52,082 nt of DNA from a virus. The DNA lies in the IMG/VR virus record IMGVR_UViG_3300003323_000338, positions 1 to 52,082 of that record; one strand, given 5' to 3'. Position 1 is the first letter of the stretch. Every line of letters starts with the position of its first letter. Positions 1 to 7,414 of the stretch are shown in pieces. A program made the translations under genes and the position numbers. The notes below the pieces were generated by a model that ran no database searches, had not been told where the DNA came from, and saw only the letters and a program-made list of their open reading frames with translations.

Positions 1-25
1 GGAGAATATTGGGGTCGAGGATGAT
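1..25. repeat. attL core, 25-bp terminal direct repeat
   Basis: The first 25 bases of the window recur exactly, in the same orientation, as the last 25 bases (52058-52082). With an integrase 211 bases inside this copy, this is the signature of the core duplicated by site-specific integration. I do not recognise the core as a tRNA 3' end (no T-arm signature), so the target gene is unknown. The host sequence outside is not in the window, so the true repeat may be longer. Confidence 0.85.
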
Positions 26-154
26 AATATTCAAATCAATTCGACCTTTCATAACCCGTTGATTCCGCATGTGTTTTGCTTGTGGATCGTTGATCGGTAT
101 AGCAAAACAGGCCATGTCTTCGCTCGCATGTGCCGTCACGGTTCGTCACGGCAC

Positions 155-235
155 ACCTACACACTTGAGTCTTCGGTATAGCTTTGGTGTAGGTTTTCAC
201 CGAAACTGCACTGATCGAATTCGCGAGGTGTAGGT
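155..235. promoter_or_regulatory. Left integrase arm-type sites (three GTGTAGGT copies)
   Basis: The octamer GTGTAGGT occurs at 187-194 and 228-235 on the plus strand and at 155-162 on the minus strand, all between the attL core and the integrase start. The same octamer lies beside attR. Repeats flanking a core on both sides fit arm-binding sites of a lambda/P4-type integrase. The copy at 228-235 abuts the integrase ATG and leaves no room for a strong Shine-Dalgarno, so arm binding could also repress integrase synthesis (inference). The stretch 26-235 is AT-richer than the rest and holds no convincing gene. Confidence 0.6.
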
Positions 236-1555
236 ATGTTCTTCGACGCCCGAGCGGCAAAGGCCCTGGCGCCTGGAAAGCACATTGTCATACAGGGTTG
301 CCCGGGGCTGCGCTTGATTGCCTCACAGACACGTAAGACCTGGACCTATCGGTATCGCAGCCCGCACGACGGGTCGCTGAAGCAGATCAAGATCGGTTAC
401 TGGCCTGACCTTCAACCGGTCGACGCGGGAAGCCGGTGGAGCGAGTTGCGGCGCCAGCGGGACTCCGGCATCGACCCGGTACTGGCGAAGAAGGAAGGGC
501 GTGCGACGTCGCTGGCAAAGCCGGCGAAGGCGGCGGCCGAGGTCTACACGCTGGCGCACCTGGTCGAGGACTATGCAGCCGGATACCTTGCGGTGCACCG
601 CGAGGCGCGCGGCGCTCACCTGATTGCGCAGCGTCTGCGCAAGGCCATGACAAGCCACGGCAAGACACCGGTCACTGGCGTGACCCGGGCCTACGTCTTC
701 CAGTTCATCGAAGAGCGCATCAGCACCCCTGTCCTGGCGAAGTCGCTCAAGACCGAGATGGCGGCGGCGTGGCGTTACGGGATGGAGGCGGGCAGAGTGC
801 CGGAGGAAATGCCGAACTGGTGGGCGGAGAAGACCTCTCACAAGCTGCGCAGCAAGGGCGCGATGCGCGAAGGCAAGCGCAAGGGCACCGGCAAGCGAGT
901 GCTGAGCCAGGCTGAAGTGGCGACGCTGCTCAGCCAGGATCTGGCCCTGTTCAGCAGCCAGGTCGGCCAGTTCCTTGAGCTCCAGCTACTGACCTGCACG
1001 CGCGGCGGCGAGATCTGCCAGATGCAGCGCCGGCAGATCACCGAGGAGTCGGATGGGTGGTGGTGGACGATCCCGAAAGAGGCGATGAAGGGACGCCACG
1101 TCGAGGAGGCCTTCGACCTACGCGTGCCGCTCATCGGCCGCGCGCGCGAGATCGTCGCCGGCTTGCTGTCCTCCGTGGACGCCAGCATCCCCTGGCTGTT
1201 CTGGAGCCGCTCGCGGGCCGGCGTGATCGGCCCGCAGACGCAGGCCTACATGCAGAGCAAGGTGCACTACTCCCAGCCCTATAGCCGCAGCAGGCCGGAT
1301 CATGTCCGGCGGCGGCTGCAGGTCACACACTGGTCGCCGCATGACCTGCGGCGCACCGGACGCACGATGCTCGCCGCCATGGGATGCCCACACGATGTCG
1401 GCGAGGCGATCCTCGGCCATGTGGTGCCGGGCGTGGCCGGCGACTACCAGCTGTACCAGTTCGACGCCGAGCGGCGACTCTGGCTTGGGCGATGGGCTAC
1501 CCGACTCGCCGAGCTGGCGCCGGATCGTTCGCAGCGGCCGGCCGGCGCGGCTTAG
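236..1555 (+). CDS. int: Tyrosine-recombinase integrase (DUF4102/P4-type)
   Basis: Site-specific recombinase that inserts and excises the prophage between attP and attB. The 439 residues have the three-part P4-type layout: an N-terminal DUF4102 arm-binding domain (about 1-90), a core-binding SAM-like region (about 105-200) and a C-terminal catalytic domain. Visible catalytic residues are R256 (CTRGGE), H369 and R372 (HDLRR), H395 (LGH) and the nucleophile, probably Y404 (GDYQLY). The ATG at 236 directly follows an arm-type repeat. Its 3' end overlaps the convergent excisionase-like gene by 59 bases. The position next to attL and full family length indicate a working integrase. Confidence 0.95.
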   Translation: MFFDARAAKALAPGKHIVIQGCPGLRLIASQTRKTWTYRYRSPHDGSLKQIKIGYWPDLQPVDAGSRWSELRRQRDSGIDPVLAKKEGRATSLAKPAKAAAEVYTLAHLVEDYAAGYLAVHREARGAHLIAQRLRKAMTSHGKTPVTGVTRAYVFQFIEERISTPVLAKSLKTEMAAAWRYGMEAGRVPEEMPNWWAEKTSHKLRSKGAMREGKRKGTGKRVLSQAEVATLLSQDLALFSSQVGQFLELQLLTCTRGGEICQMQRRQITEESDGWWWTIPKEAMKGRHVEEAFDLRVPLIGRAREIVAGLLSSVDASIPWLFWSRSRAGVIGPQTQAYMQSKVHYSQPYSRSRPDHVRRRLQVTHWSPHDLRRTGRTMLAAMGCPHDVGEAILGHVVPGVAGDYQLYQFDAERRLWLGRWATRLAELAPDRSQRPAGAA

Positions 1556-1814
1556 GCGCGCCCGTGTTCTCCGGCGGGAGTAGGTCGGAGACCGGCAGCG
1601 CCTGCGCCGCGGCGACCAGCTCGGACCACAGCCAGCCGACGCGGGCACCGGAGAGCTTGCGCGGCTTCGGCAGCTTGCCCAGCGCCACCTCTCGCTCGAA
1701 GGTGCTGACGCTCAGCGCGAAGGCCTGCGCGGCCGTGTTCCGGTCCACGAAGATCGGCGTGGTGACGATGGAGTTCGCGCGCTGACCGCGCGCCTTCTTC
1801 GGCTGCTCATCCAT
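1497..1814 (-). CDS. AlpA/excisionase-like DNA-binding protein
   Basis: Small basic protein of 105 residues with a helix-turn-helix of the MerR/AlpA kind: a segment with VDRNTAAQAF then STFEREVALGKLPKP resembles the recognition helix and wing of AlpA and phage excisionases. It is the last gene of the leftward early operon and faces the integrase head-on, with 59 bases of coding overlap. Likely role: bending attP/attL DNA and steering the integrase towards excision, or activating integrase as AlpA does. The start overlaps the stop of the upstream 43-residue gene by 8 bases. Function is inferred from fold and position. Confidence 0.7.
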   Translation of the reverse strand: MDEQPKKARGQRANSIVTTPIFVDRNTAAQAFALSVSTFEREVALGKLPKPRKLSGARVGWLWSELVAAAQALPVSDLLPPENTGAPKPRRPAAANDPAPARRVG

Positions 1815-1938
1815 GGCTGTCTTCCTTGTCGAACACGTAGGCCAGGACCACGAACGGGAACGCGAGGATCGCGAACAAACCGACGGTGATCATGAAGCCC
1901 GCCGCGAAGCAGTTGGCGGGGATGTCGGCGCGCTTCAT
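1807..1938 (-). CDS. 43-residue single-pass membrane protein
   Basis: A very short reading frame that fits exactly between its neighbours. Its ATG overlaps the stop of the Lar-like gene (ATGA) and its stop overlaps the start of the excisionase-like gene. Residues about 9-35 are continuous hydrophobic sequence (CFAAGFMITVGLFAILAF then PFVVLAYVF), followed by the charged tail DKEDSHG. This predicts one transmembrane helix with a short soluble end. Translational coupling on both sides is the main evidence that it is real. I do not recognise the family; a small effector of membrane or host function is possible. Confidence 0.6.
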   Translation of the reverse strand: MKRADIPANCFAAGFMITVGLFAILAFPFVVLAYVFDKEDSHG

Positions 1939-2648
1939 TGCTGACCCCCAACGATTAAGCGATCCTTAATGGTTCCCTCAGCGCCAGGAGAAGGGGCGGC
2001 GGCGAGCATCGCGTCCAGCATGCGCTGAGGCAGGCCGTCGAGACCGTACGAGCGCGTCAGCACCTTGCAGGCGGCCACGTGCATCTCCTCGGTGATCGGG
2101 TGCGCGATCAGGCGGCAACCATCCGGGATTTCCGGATACTTCGACGGCGCTGCGCGCATGCAACCGCCCATCATCTGGCAAGCCTTGTCGGGACAGGAGT
2201 CGTCCGGGCGGCGGGGAGGTTGGGCGTTGGGTTGGGCGCTCAGGCAGGAGATCGTCGAAGCAGCCAGCGCCGCGCGCACGGCCTCAGCGGCGTAGGCGCG
2301 CATGTCGTCCTTGAGACTGAGGCAGTAGCCCCGGTGCATGCAGGCATTGAACGGGCTTTCGATCTTGTCGTCTCCGGTCCAGCGCTCGATCAACTGCGGA
2401 GCAGAGACGGCGAGAGCGCTGGCGACGGCCTTCGGATCGCGACGGTTCCATTCGTTGATTGCTGCCGCATGCCAAGCATCGTCAGGCGGGTAGTTGCGGC
2501 GCACCTCACCGCAGGTGGCGCCGCAGCCACCGCACGAGGCGAGCCCCCATCGGTAAGTGCTCCCGTCTGCGAAATGCAGGCCAACGTGGCCGCAAAACGG
2601 GCAAGGCAAAGGCGACCGCGCCTGCTGGTGGGTGGTCTGGTCAGTCAT
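1935..2648 (-). CDS. Lar-like restriction-alleviation family protein with phage C-terminal module
   Basis: 237 residues. The N-terminus carries a zinc-ribbon pattern of the Lar family: CPFCG at 16-20, a second pair CGGC at 39-42, and the terminal INEWNRR (about 64-70) typical of that domain. In Rac prophage, Lar relieves type I restriction; many phage copies are known only by similarity. The rest (about 75-237) is a separate module found in phage early genes, with a Cys-rich stretch near 140-165 and an amphipathic segment ending LDAMLAAAP. It is coupled to the next gene by an ATGA overlap. Confidence 0.6.
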   Translation of the reverse strand: MTDQTTHQQARSPLPCPFCGHVGLHFADGSTYRWGLASCGGCGATCGEVRRNYPPDDAWHAAAINEWNRRDPKAVASALAVSAPQLIERWTGDDKIESPFNACMHRGYCLSLKDDMRAYAAEAVRAALAASTISCLSAQPNAQPPRRPDDSCPDKACQMMGGCMRAAPSKYPEIPDGCRLIAHPITEEMHVAACKVLTRSYGLDGLPQRMLDAMLAAAPSPGAEGTIKDRLIVGGQQ

Positions 2649-2661
2649 TGGCTGGGTCCTT

Positions 2662-2859
2662 TCAATCCCACAGCGAGCAGCCGTGGCAATCGTCCTTGTC
2701 GCAGGAGCAGCGGCACTTGTCCTCCGCTTCCTCGGGTGTCATGGCTCCGCATTCCTGGCAGGGCGGCCTCTTCCATGCCTCTTGGGCAGCGACGTGCTCA
2801 CGCTTCAACGAGACCAGCTCACGGAGCGGGATGCGCATGTCCGGAGGGATGCGGCTCAT
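2662..2859 (-). CDS. Cysteine-rich small protein (probable zinc binder)
   Basis: 65 residues starting MSRIPPDMRIPL at 2859, where the start overlaps the stop of the upstream gene (ATGA). This start is chosen over the longer reading frame, whose extra N-terminus lies inside the upstream gene. The second half holds seven cysteines: C34/C37, a cluster at 49, 51 and 53, then C58/C61, interspersed with acidic residues. This suggests binding of one or two zinc ions. The family is not recognised. Confidence 0.6.
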   Translation of the reverse strand: MSRIPPDMRIPLRELVSLKREHVAAQEAWKRPPCQECGAMTPEEAEDKCRCSCDKDDCHGCSLWD

Positions 2860-4283
2860 TGCTGCACCCCTTCCGCCATGGCCTTGTCGATCGCATCGCG
2901 GAGGATGCAGCTCACCGCGTTGATCCGCCCGCCGATCCGGAAACCCAGCAGGCCGCCGACCGGCATGTGGACGAGATCCACGGTCGCACCCCTTTGCTGG
3001 AGGAAATCCAGCCTTTCGCCGTCCTTCGCATCCTCGGCAGCGGAAGGGGCGGGGATCACGGTACTGGTTCCGACCTGCGAGCCGATCGCCCAGTTGGCGA
3101 GGTGCTCGAAGCAGCGGCGGAATTCCACCCAGTCGTTGCAGAGCGTGAGCGGCCCTGCGATGCATTCCAGGCCGGTCTGCTCCAGGTTGTCGGCATAGGT
3201 CCTGCCGTTGATGATCGCGCCCGTGGGGGCAGGCTCAGCCACCGGCGCTTCAGCCTTCAGGGCGGCTCGGGCGTGCGCCACGCGTTTCCTCAAGACTTGA
3301 GCCTCTCCTGGGAACCTGTCACGAATGAAGAGTTCGCAGGTGTCCGCTTGGATTGCGAGCGCCTCCAGCGTCTTACGAAGCCTGCCCACATCCACCGTCT
3401 CGGCTTCGGTCGGCTGCGGGGCAGGAGGGGCGGCGAAATGAACGGCGCGCACATGACGGAGTTGTGACTCTAGGGCGTCGAGCCCTGCGGAGTTTTCGAA
3501 GCGCAGGCGCACCACCATCTGCTCCGGCTGGATCAGTCCTCCGGGCGCGTTGTTGCGCTCTTCCCCAACCGCTCGCCCTGCCTTGTCTTCGTCGGATGCA
3601 AGACTGATGACGAGTTCAGCAGGTTGCCCCGCTGCCGAATGATTCAGCAGGTACTCGCCAATACCGAGAACGGCATAGCCTCGGCACTCCGCCACCGGCT
3701 CTGCCGCAGATGGTGCGGGGGCGGTGAGGCTTTCGCGCAAGAGCCGCGCAGCCTGCCGCATCGTGCTTCGCAGAACGCCGGTGTCCTCGATGTTTCTCTT
3801 TCGCAGGATTTCGTCAAACCGATCGGCAATGATCAACTCGTCCCGCTCCCCCTTCTCGTCCATGACGGTGGGGGCTGGCGAATGCGCCTTGCAGGGCCAG
3901 CGCAGGCTTCCATCCCCGCTCGGGCAGGAGCACTCGGCAGAGGTCGCCGAAGGGGCGGGCGGGGCATCCTCTTCGAGCATGGCAATCACAAAATCGAGTG
4001 CGGCCTGTTCGTTCGGTCCGAGCAACTTCTCTTCGTGCTTGAACCGCTCCATGAAGAACTGCGCACGTCTCGCCGTCATACCGTCCGACCTCGCCACCTC
4101 TCCGGCAGCCGGTGCGGCGGAGGAGAGGGCGGCGATGGCGGCCCACACAGCCTCCTCGGCTTCTTTCGCGCGCCGGAAAGCGCTGCCGCCGCTCTGCGGA
4201 TGACCGACAGATTCGGCGGCGCTGATGGCTTCGCGAATCGCTTCCTTCAGCGCTTCCAGCGCCTGTGCTTGGGTGGGGTGCAT
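2856..4283 (-). CDS. Composite early protein of unknown function (475 aa)
   Basis: The start is taken at MHPTQAQALEAL (4283), two bases from the upstream stop. The longer frame is low-complexity read-through of the neighbouring gene. The protein is a string of short predicted helical modules joined by Ala/Pro-rich linkers (for example APSAAEPVAE and PAPSAAEDAK). It includes a region with GRTYADNLEQTGLECIAGPL and a C-terminal module with ERLDFLQQRGATVDLV. Such tails occur as free-standing or fused pieces in other phage early proteins, so this looks like a gene built by accretion. No catalytic motif is seen. Confidence 0.6.
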   Translation of the reverse strand: MHPTQAQALEALKEAIREAISAAESVGHPQSGGSAFRRAKEAEEAVWAAIAALSSAAPAAGEVARSDGMTARRAQFFMERFKHEEKLLGPNEQAALDFVIAMLEEDAPPAPSATSAECSCPSGDGSLRWPCKAHSPAPTVMDEKGERDELIIADRFDEILRKRNIEDTGVLRSTMRQAARLLRESLTAPAPSAAEPVAECRGYAVLGIGEYLLNHSAAGQPAELVISLASDEDKAGRAVGEERNNAPGGLIQPEQMVVRLRFENSAGLDALESQLRHVRAVHFAAPPAPQPTEAETVDVGRLRKTLEALAIQADTCELFIRDRFPGEAQVLRKRVAHARAALKAEAPVAEPAPTGAIINGRTYADNLEQTGLECIAGPLTLCNDWVEFRRCFEHLANWAIGSQVGTSTVIPAPSAAEDAKDGERLDFLQQRGATVDLVHMPVGGLLGFRIGGRINAVSCILRDAIDKAMAEGVQQ

Positions 4284-4284
4284 G

Positions 4285-4824
4285 TCAGACCTCCGAGGAA
4301 GCGAACATGCGGGGGAACTCGCCACCTTTGGCGCGCTCGATGGCGAGCTGCTCTGCGAACGTGATCGTCGTTCCGTCGTCGGCATAGAAGGGCAGGTCGG
4401 CCAGTTGCTGCTCGGTGAGCGCCGGCGCGTCCTCGGCGATCTCATCGCTGCTGACCTCCGTGTCGTACTCGCGAGCGAAGGCCCACAGGCAGGCGCAGCG
4501 GCTCGGGCCGATCCACCATTCGCAGTCGTCCATCTCGAAGACCTGCATGTCGGCGTAACCCGCCAGTTCCCGCAGTGCTGCGATGGATTCGAGGATTGGC
4601 TCCGCGCCGCCGTCGATTTCAGAGTTGACGCCCAGGAAGGCGGCGATCAGCCCCAGGTCCTCGCAGGCGGCGGAGAACATGCGGGCGTACGACTCTTTCG
4701 AGGTGGGGTCGAGGTCGTCTTCCGCGGCCACCGCCCAGTCCAGCAGCTTCGCGGTCTTCTCGTCGCCGTGGTCGATCAGCTGCAGGCGCGCGGCGCGGAC
4801 GGATTCGAGTTGGGTGGGGGTCAT
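4285..4824 (-). CDS. Hypothetical early protein (179 aa)
   Basis: Starts MTPTQLESVRAARL at 4824; the longer upstream extension is Arg/Ser/Ala-rich shadow sequence. It is acidic and mainly helical, with a central segment DDCEWWIGPSRCACLWAFA rich in Trp and Cys. No family is recognised. It ends one base before the ATG of the next gene and is part of the closely packed leftward operon. Confidence 0.55.
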   Translation of the reverse strand: MTPTQLESVRAARLQLIDHGDEKTAKLLDWAVAAEDDLDPTSKESYARMFSAACEDLGLIAAFLGVNSEIDGGAEPILESIAALRELAGYADMQVFEMDDCEWWIGPSRCACLWAFAREYDTEVSSDEIAEDAPALTEQQLADLPFYADDGTTITFAEQLAIERAKGGEFPRMFASSEV

Positions 4825-4825
4825 G

Positions 4826-5158
4826 TCATTCCTTCGCTTCGAACTTGGAGCACGCCGGAGAGCCGGCGAGGATGTCGGTGCCGGGCCCGTGGGTCCACGT
4901 GTCGCGGCGCAGCTCGCACTTGATGAACTGCTTGCTGCTGCCGGGATTGCCGCCGGTGGTCTTGTGGCGGCACTGCTTGCAGGTCTGGCCCTCGGGGCCG
5001 CTGCCCGGCGGCGCGGCGTAGCCGTTCTTCTTCGTCGGCTTGCGCGTGGGCGCGGCGGGGTAGATTCCCTCCTGCTCACGCTTGCGGCGGAGGTCGACCT
5101 GGCGGACGTAGAAGTCCGCGGTGCTGATCGGTTGGCCGTGGATGTTGACGAAGCCCAT
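4826..5158 (-). CDS. Hypothetical protein with possible zinc-ribbon (110 aa)
   Basis: Starts MGFVNIHGQPIS at 5158, overlapping the upstream stop by one base (TGATG). The N-terminal 40 residues look like a short beta-rich segment, followed by a basic linker. The C-terminal half contains CKQCRHK, FIKCELR and PACSKFE. Spaced cysteines of this kind in phage early proteins usually form a zinc ribbon. Function unknown; DNA or RNA contact is possible. Confidence 0.55.
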   Translation of the reverse strand: MGFVNIHGQPISTADFYVRQVDLRRKREQEGIYPAAPTRKPTKKNGYAAPPGSGPEGQTCKQCRHKTTGGNPGSSKQFIKCELRRDTWTHGPGTDILAGSPACSKFEAKE

Positions 5159-5784
5159 CACGCAGGCTCCTTCTCGGCTTCGAGCTCGGCGCGCAGCGCG
5201 GCGCAGAACTCCGGCCAGATGTCGCGCCAGAAGCCGACCGCTTGCGGGTGGTCGCGCGTCTCGGTGAGGTACCAGGGCTCCGCGAAGATCTCGCCGATGT
5301 CGTCCAACTCCATCGTCGAGATCGCACGACGAGCCCACGGCGCGTCGCACTCGCGGCCGATATGACCGCAGGCCGTGATGAACGACTCCTGGCTCTCACG
5401 AAGCTCGGAGCTGTGGTCGTCGATCTGATCCCAGACGAATCGCGCGGCCTCGCGGCTGATGTGGCGGCGCCGCCGCGACTCGATGACCTTGCGCTGCAGG
5501 CCGGCCATGCTTGCGTCGCCGTCGTACTGCTCCAGCGCCAGCCCCATGAACTTGCCGAAGGCGTAGCCGAAGTCCAAGCCCAGAAGGAATCGACGGAAGC
5601 GCGTGCCGGGCGCGCCCCAGTAATGGGCCCAGCTGCCGAAGGTGGAGTTGATGAGGATCTCGCCGCGATGTTGTTCGCTGCCGTCCTCGCGCTGGTCGCT
5701 CCACTCGCGCACGACGATAGTCGCCCACTCGCCGCGGTTGCGGACGCTGTAAACGTCGACGTTGGTGTGCTTGGTGACGCTCAT
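5158..5784 (-). CDS. Conserved phage protein of unknown function (208 aa)
   Basis: Starts MSVTKHTNVDVYSVRN at 5784, overlapping the upstream stop as ATGA. The N-terminal half is a distinctive beta-rich region (GEWATIVVREWSDQ, then INSTFGSWAHYWGAPG and FLLGLDFGYAFGKFMG). The C-terminal half is helical and highly charged. I recognise this type of sequence as recurring in Burkholderiales phages next to the following gene's family, without an assigned role. Confidence 0.6.
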   Translation of the reverse strand: MSVTKHTNVDVYSVRNRGEWATIVVREWSDQREDGSEQHRGEILINSTFGSWAHYWGAPGTRFRRFLLGLDFGYAFGKFMGLALEQYDGDASMAGLQRKVIESRRRRHISREAARFVWDQIDDHSSELRESQESFITACGHIGRECDAPWARRAISTMELDDIGEIFAEPWYLTETRDHPQAVGFWRDIWPEFCAALRAELEAEKEPA

Positions 5785-6260
5785 CCCGACACCCCGCGCA
5801 GGACATCGATCGTCGGACGGATCGTCACGACGTCGGAGTGGCGGCCCATCGCCAGGGGCGGCTCGGGCCGCTGGTCGATGGTGATGACGAAGCCGGAAGC
5901 GCGGGCGCGCTGGGCCAGGTCTCGCGCGGTGGCTTCGAACTGCTCGGCGGTCTTGGGCTCGAAGCGAGGGTGCAAGTCCAGCGTGTCGGACTCGGGATCG
6001 AGAATCTTGTTCTTGTCCCAGAGGATCACGTAGCACATGCCGCCGATGACGCGGCCGTGCCATCCTGGAGAAGCGTCCAGCGACGCCTTGATGAGGTCGT
6101 AGAACCGTCTGAGGTGCCGCTCGTCGTCCGGATCGAAGAACGTCGGAGCATCCTCCTCACCGTGGAGCGCGGTGTAGTACCCGCTGCTGATGTCGTTGAG
6201 CAGGGCCAGCGCATCACCAGCGGCGGCGATGTCCTGCTCGGTGGCCTTGGCCATCTTCAT
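5781..6260 (-). CDS. Hypothetical two-module early protein (159 aa)
   Basis: The N-terminal region (about 1-60) reads as a helical module with DALALLNDISSGYY and FFDPDDERHLRRFYDLI. The C-terminal region (about 75-159) is a mixed alpha/beta unit ending in FVITIDQRPEPPLAMG and DVVTIRPTIDVLR, a phrase that recurs in phage early proteins. An AGGA-type ribosome site lies about 9 bases before the ATG at 6260. Start and stop overlap neighbouring genes as ATGA. No enzymatic motif is apparent. Confidence 0.6.
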   Translation of the reverse strand: MKMAKATEQDIAAAGDALALLNDISSGYYTALHGEEDAPTFFDPDDERHLRRFYDLIKASLDASPGWHGRVIGGMCYVILWDKNKILDPESDTLDLHPRFEPKTAEQFEATARDLAQRARASGFVITIDQRPEPPLAMGRHSDVVTIRPTIDVLRGVSG

Positions 6261-6406
6261 TGCTGCTGTCCTTTCTGTGGTGGCTGGGCCTGTTGCTCTC
6301 GGCGGGCGAGGTCAGCGGCCAGTGCGATCCAGTCGATGGGGGATTCGGGCGTTGGCTTCGTCCACGGGCGCGCGTCTTGGCGCTGGCGGGCTCGTCGGGA
6401 TGTCAT
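6257..6406 (-). CDS. 49-residue basic protein
   Basis: A short gene that fills the gap between two larger ones, with ATGA overlaps at both ends (start at 6406, stop at 6257). The sequence begins MTSRRARQRQDARPW, has a central PIDWIALAADLARRE helix and ends in a Gln/Pro-rich tail. It is strongly basic at the N-terminus and may bind nucleic acid. Support is the perfect coupling; no family is recognised. Confidence 0.5.
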   Translation of the reverse strand: MTSRRARQRQDARPWTKPTPESPIDWIALAADLARREQQAQPPQKGQQQ

Positions 6407-6759
6407 GCCGCTTGCCTCGTGTGGCGACGTAGTTCGTCCTCGGCCATCTCCAGCGTGGCTTCGGCGAATGCCCGCTCGCCAGAGAGGATCGCGAGGTGCC
6501 GACGCTTACGCGCTATCAGTCGCTGCAGGGCCTCTTCCTTCGAGCGGCTGAGCCAGAGTGCGCCGGATGCCAGCGCGAACCGAGGCTTCTTGTAGTGGCC
6601 CCACTCGACGCTCCGGAACCAGCCGCCGCACTTCGTGACCCGCTCGCAGCGCCATTCCTCCCACGACAGCTCGTATCCCTCGCAGATCTCTTCTCCGACC
6701 ATTGACCCGCTCACGCGGAGCCAGACGTCGCCGACGTTCAAGGGCGGGGTCTTGCTCAT
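6403..6759 (-). CDS. Hypothetical early protein (118 aa)
   Basis: The N-terminal half looks like a small beta-barrel (VGDVWLRVSGSMVGEEICEG, WEEWRCERVTKCGGWFRS, ALWLSRSKEEAL). The C-terminal half is a long charged helix (LIARKRRHLAILSGERAFAE), probably a coiled coil. The start at 6759 overlaps the upstream stop as ATGA. The barrel-plus-helix arrangement suggests a small oligomeric adaptor, but no function can be assigned. Confidence 0.55.
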   Translation of the reverse strand: MSKTPPLNVGDVWLRVSGSMVGEEICEGYELSWEEWRCERVTKCGGWFRSVEWGHYKKPRFALASGALWLSRSKEEALQRLIARKRRHLAILSGERAFAEATLEMAEDELRRHTRQAA

Positions 6760-7049
6760 GTTGATCTCCTGACCTGGACCATCTGGTCCGCAATGGACTT
6801 GGCCCGACTTGAGATGTAGATCGGGTTCCTGTCGTGGGTGTCTCCGTGGGAGAGCATTCCCTGCATCGATGCGATGAGGGCGACGTCGTGGAAGGTGGCG
6901 CCGGCGTGCGCGGTGGTGCCGGGGGGGGCCATCGGGCCGTTGCCCGGCAGCGGAGCGCGGCGGATCGCGGCCAGGGCCAGCGCGGCGGCGACCGCTGAAA
7001 CCGCGATGCCTACCGCAGACACGATCAGGGCGAAGGTGGTGGCGGTCAT
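6756..7049 (-). CDS. Small membrane-anchored protein (97 aa)
   Basis: Starts MTATTFALIVSAVG at 7049, sharing one base with the upstream stop. Residues about 5-29 form a strongly hydrophobic Ala/Val-rich helix followed by RRAP, so the remaining 65 residues are probably cytoplasmic. The soluble tail contains ATFHDVALIASMQGMLSHGD and ends in SIADQMVQVRRST. Function unknown. Confidence 0.55.
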   Translation of the reverse strand: MTATTFALIVSAVGIAVSAVAAALALAAIRRAPLPGNGPMAPPGTTAHAGATFHDVALIASMQGMLSHGDTHDRNPIYISSRAKSIADQMVQVRRST

Positions 7050-7414
7050 CAGACGTTCCTCCACTTCGTCCCGGCCATCGGAATGTTGCCGTTGCGCCAC
7101 CCGTTCACCTGCAGCGATTCCAGGTTGACGCGGGGGATCGTCATCTGTCGGCGCACGCCATCGACGAACCGGGCGACGGCCTCCGGGCTCAGCTTCCACA
7201 GGTAGTAGTCGTCCGCGCTGTAGAGCGTCGTCCACCAGCCGGTGTTCCGGTGGTCGTTGCTGAATCCGGCGGCGCGCTCGTCCGTGTGCTCGAATCCGAC
7301 GTACTGGTAGCCGAGAGGCCAGCCGCCTGTCGCGTCGATCGCCAGGAAGAAGGTGTGATCCTTCATGCCGGGGTGGGTGTGCGCGAGACCTTCTCGCATC
7401 AGGCGGGCGCTCAT
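7049..7414 (-). CDS. Hypothetical early protein (121 aa)
   Basis: Aromatic-rich alpha/beta protein: FFLAIDATGGWPLGYQYVGF, GWWTTLYSADDYYLWKLS, then RFVDGVRRQMTIPRV. The start overlaps the stop of the exonuclease gene (ATGA at 7411-7414), so it is translationally coupled to the recombination genes. I do not recognise the family and see no catalytic motif. Confidence 0.55.
   Translation of the reverse strand: MSARLMREGLAHTHPGMKDHTFFLAIDATGGWPLGYQYVGFEHTDERAAGFSNDHRNTGWWTTLYSADDYYLWKLSPEAVARFVDGVRRQMTIPRVNLESLQVNGWRNGNIPMAGTKWRNV

Noticed and set aside
1-25. Core repeat as the 3' end of a tRNA gene
   Set aside because: No T-arm (GGTTCRA) or acceptor complement can be seen in or next to the repeat.
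36-260. Leftward 74-residue ORF over the left arm and integrase start
   Set aside because: It covers arm-type sites and the integrase start, has no ribosome site and no protein-like pattern; integrase is certain.
2079-3467. Long rightward ORF (462 codons) over the leftward operon
   Set aside because: Low-complexity Arg/Ala/Gly-rich shadow; the coupled leftward genes explain this DNA.
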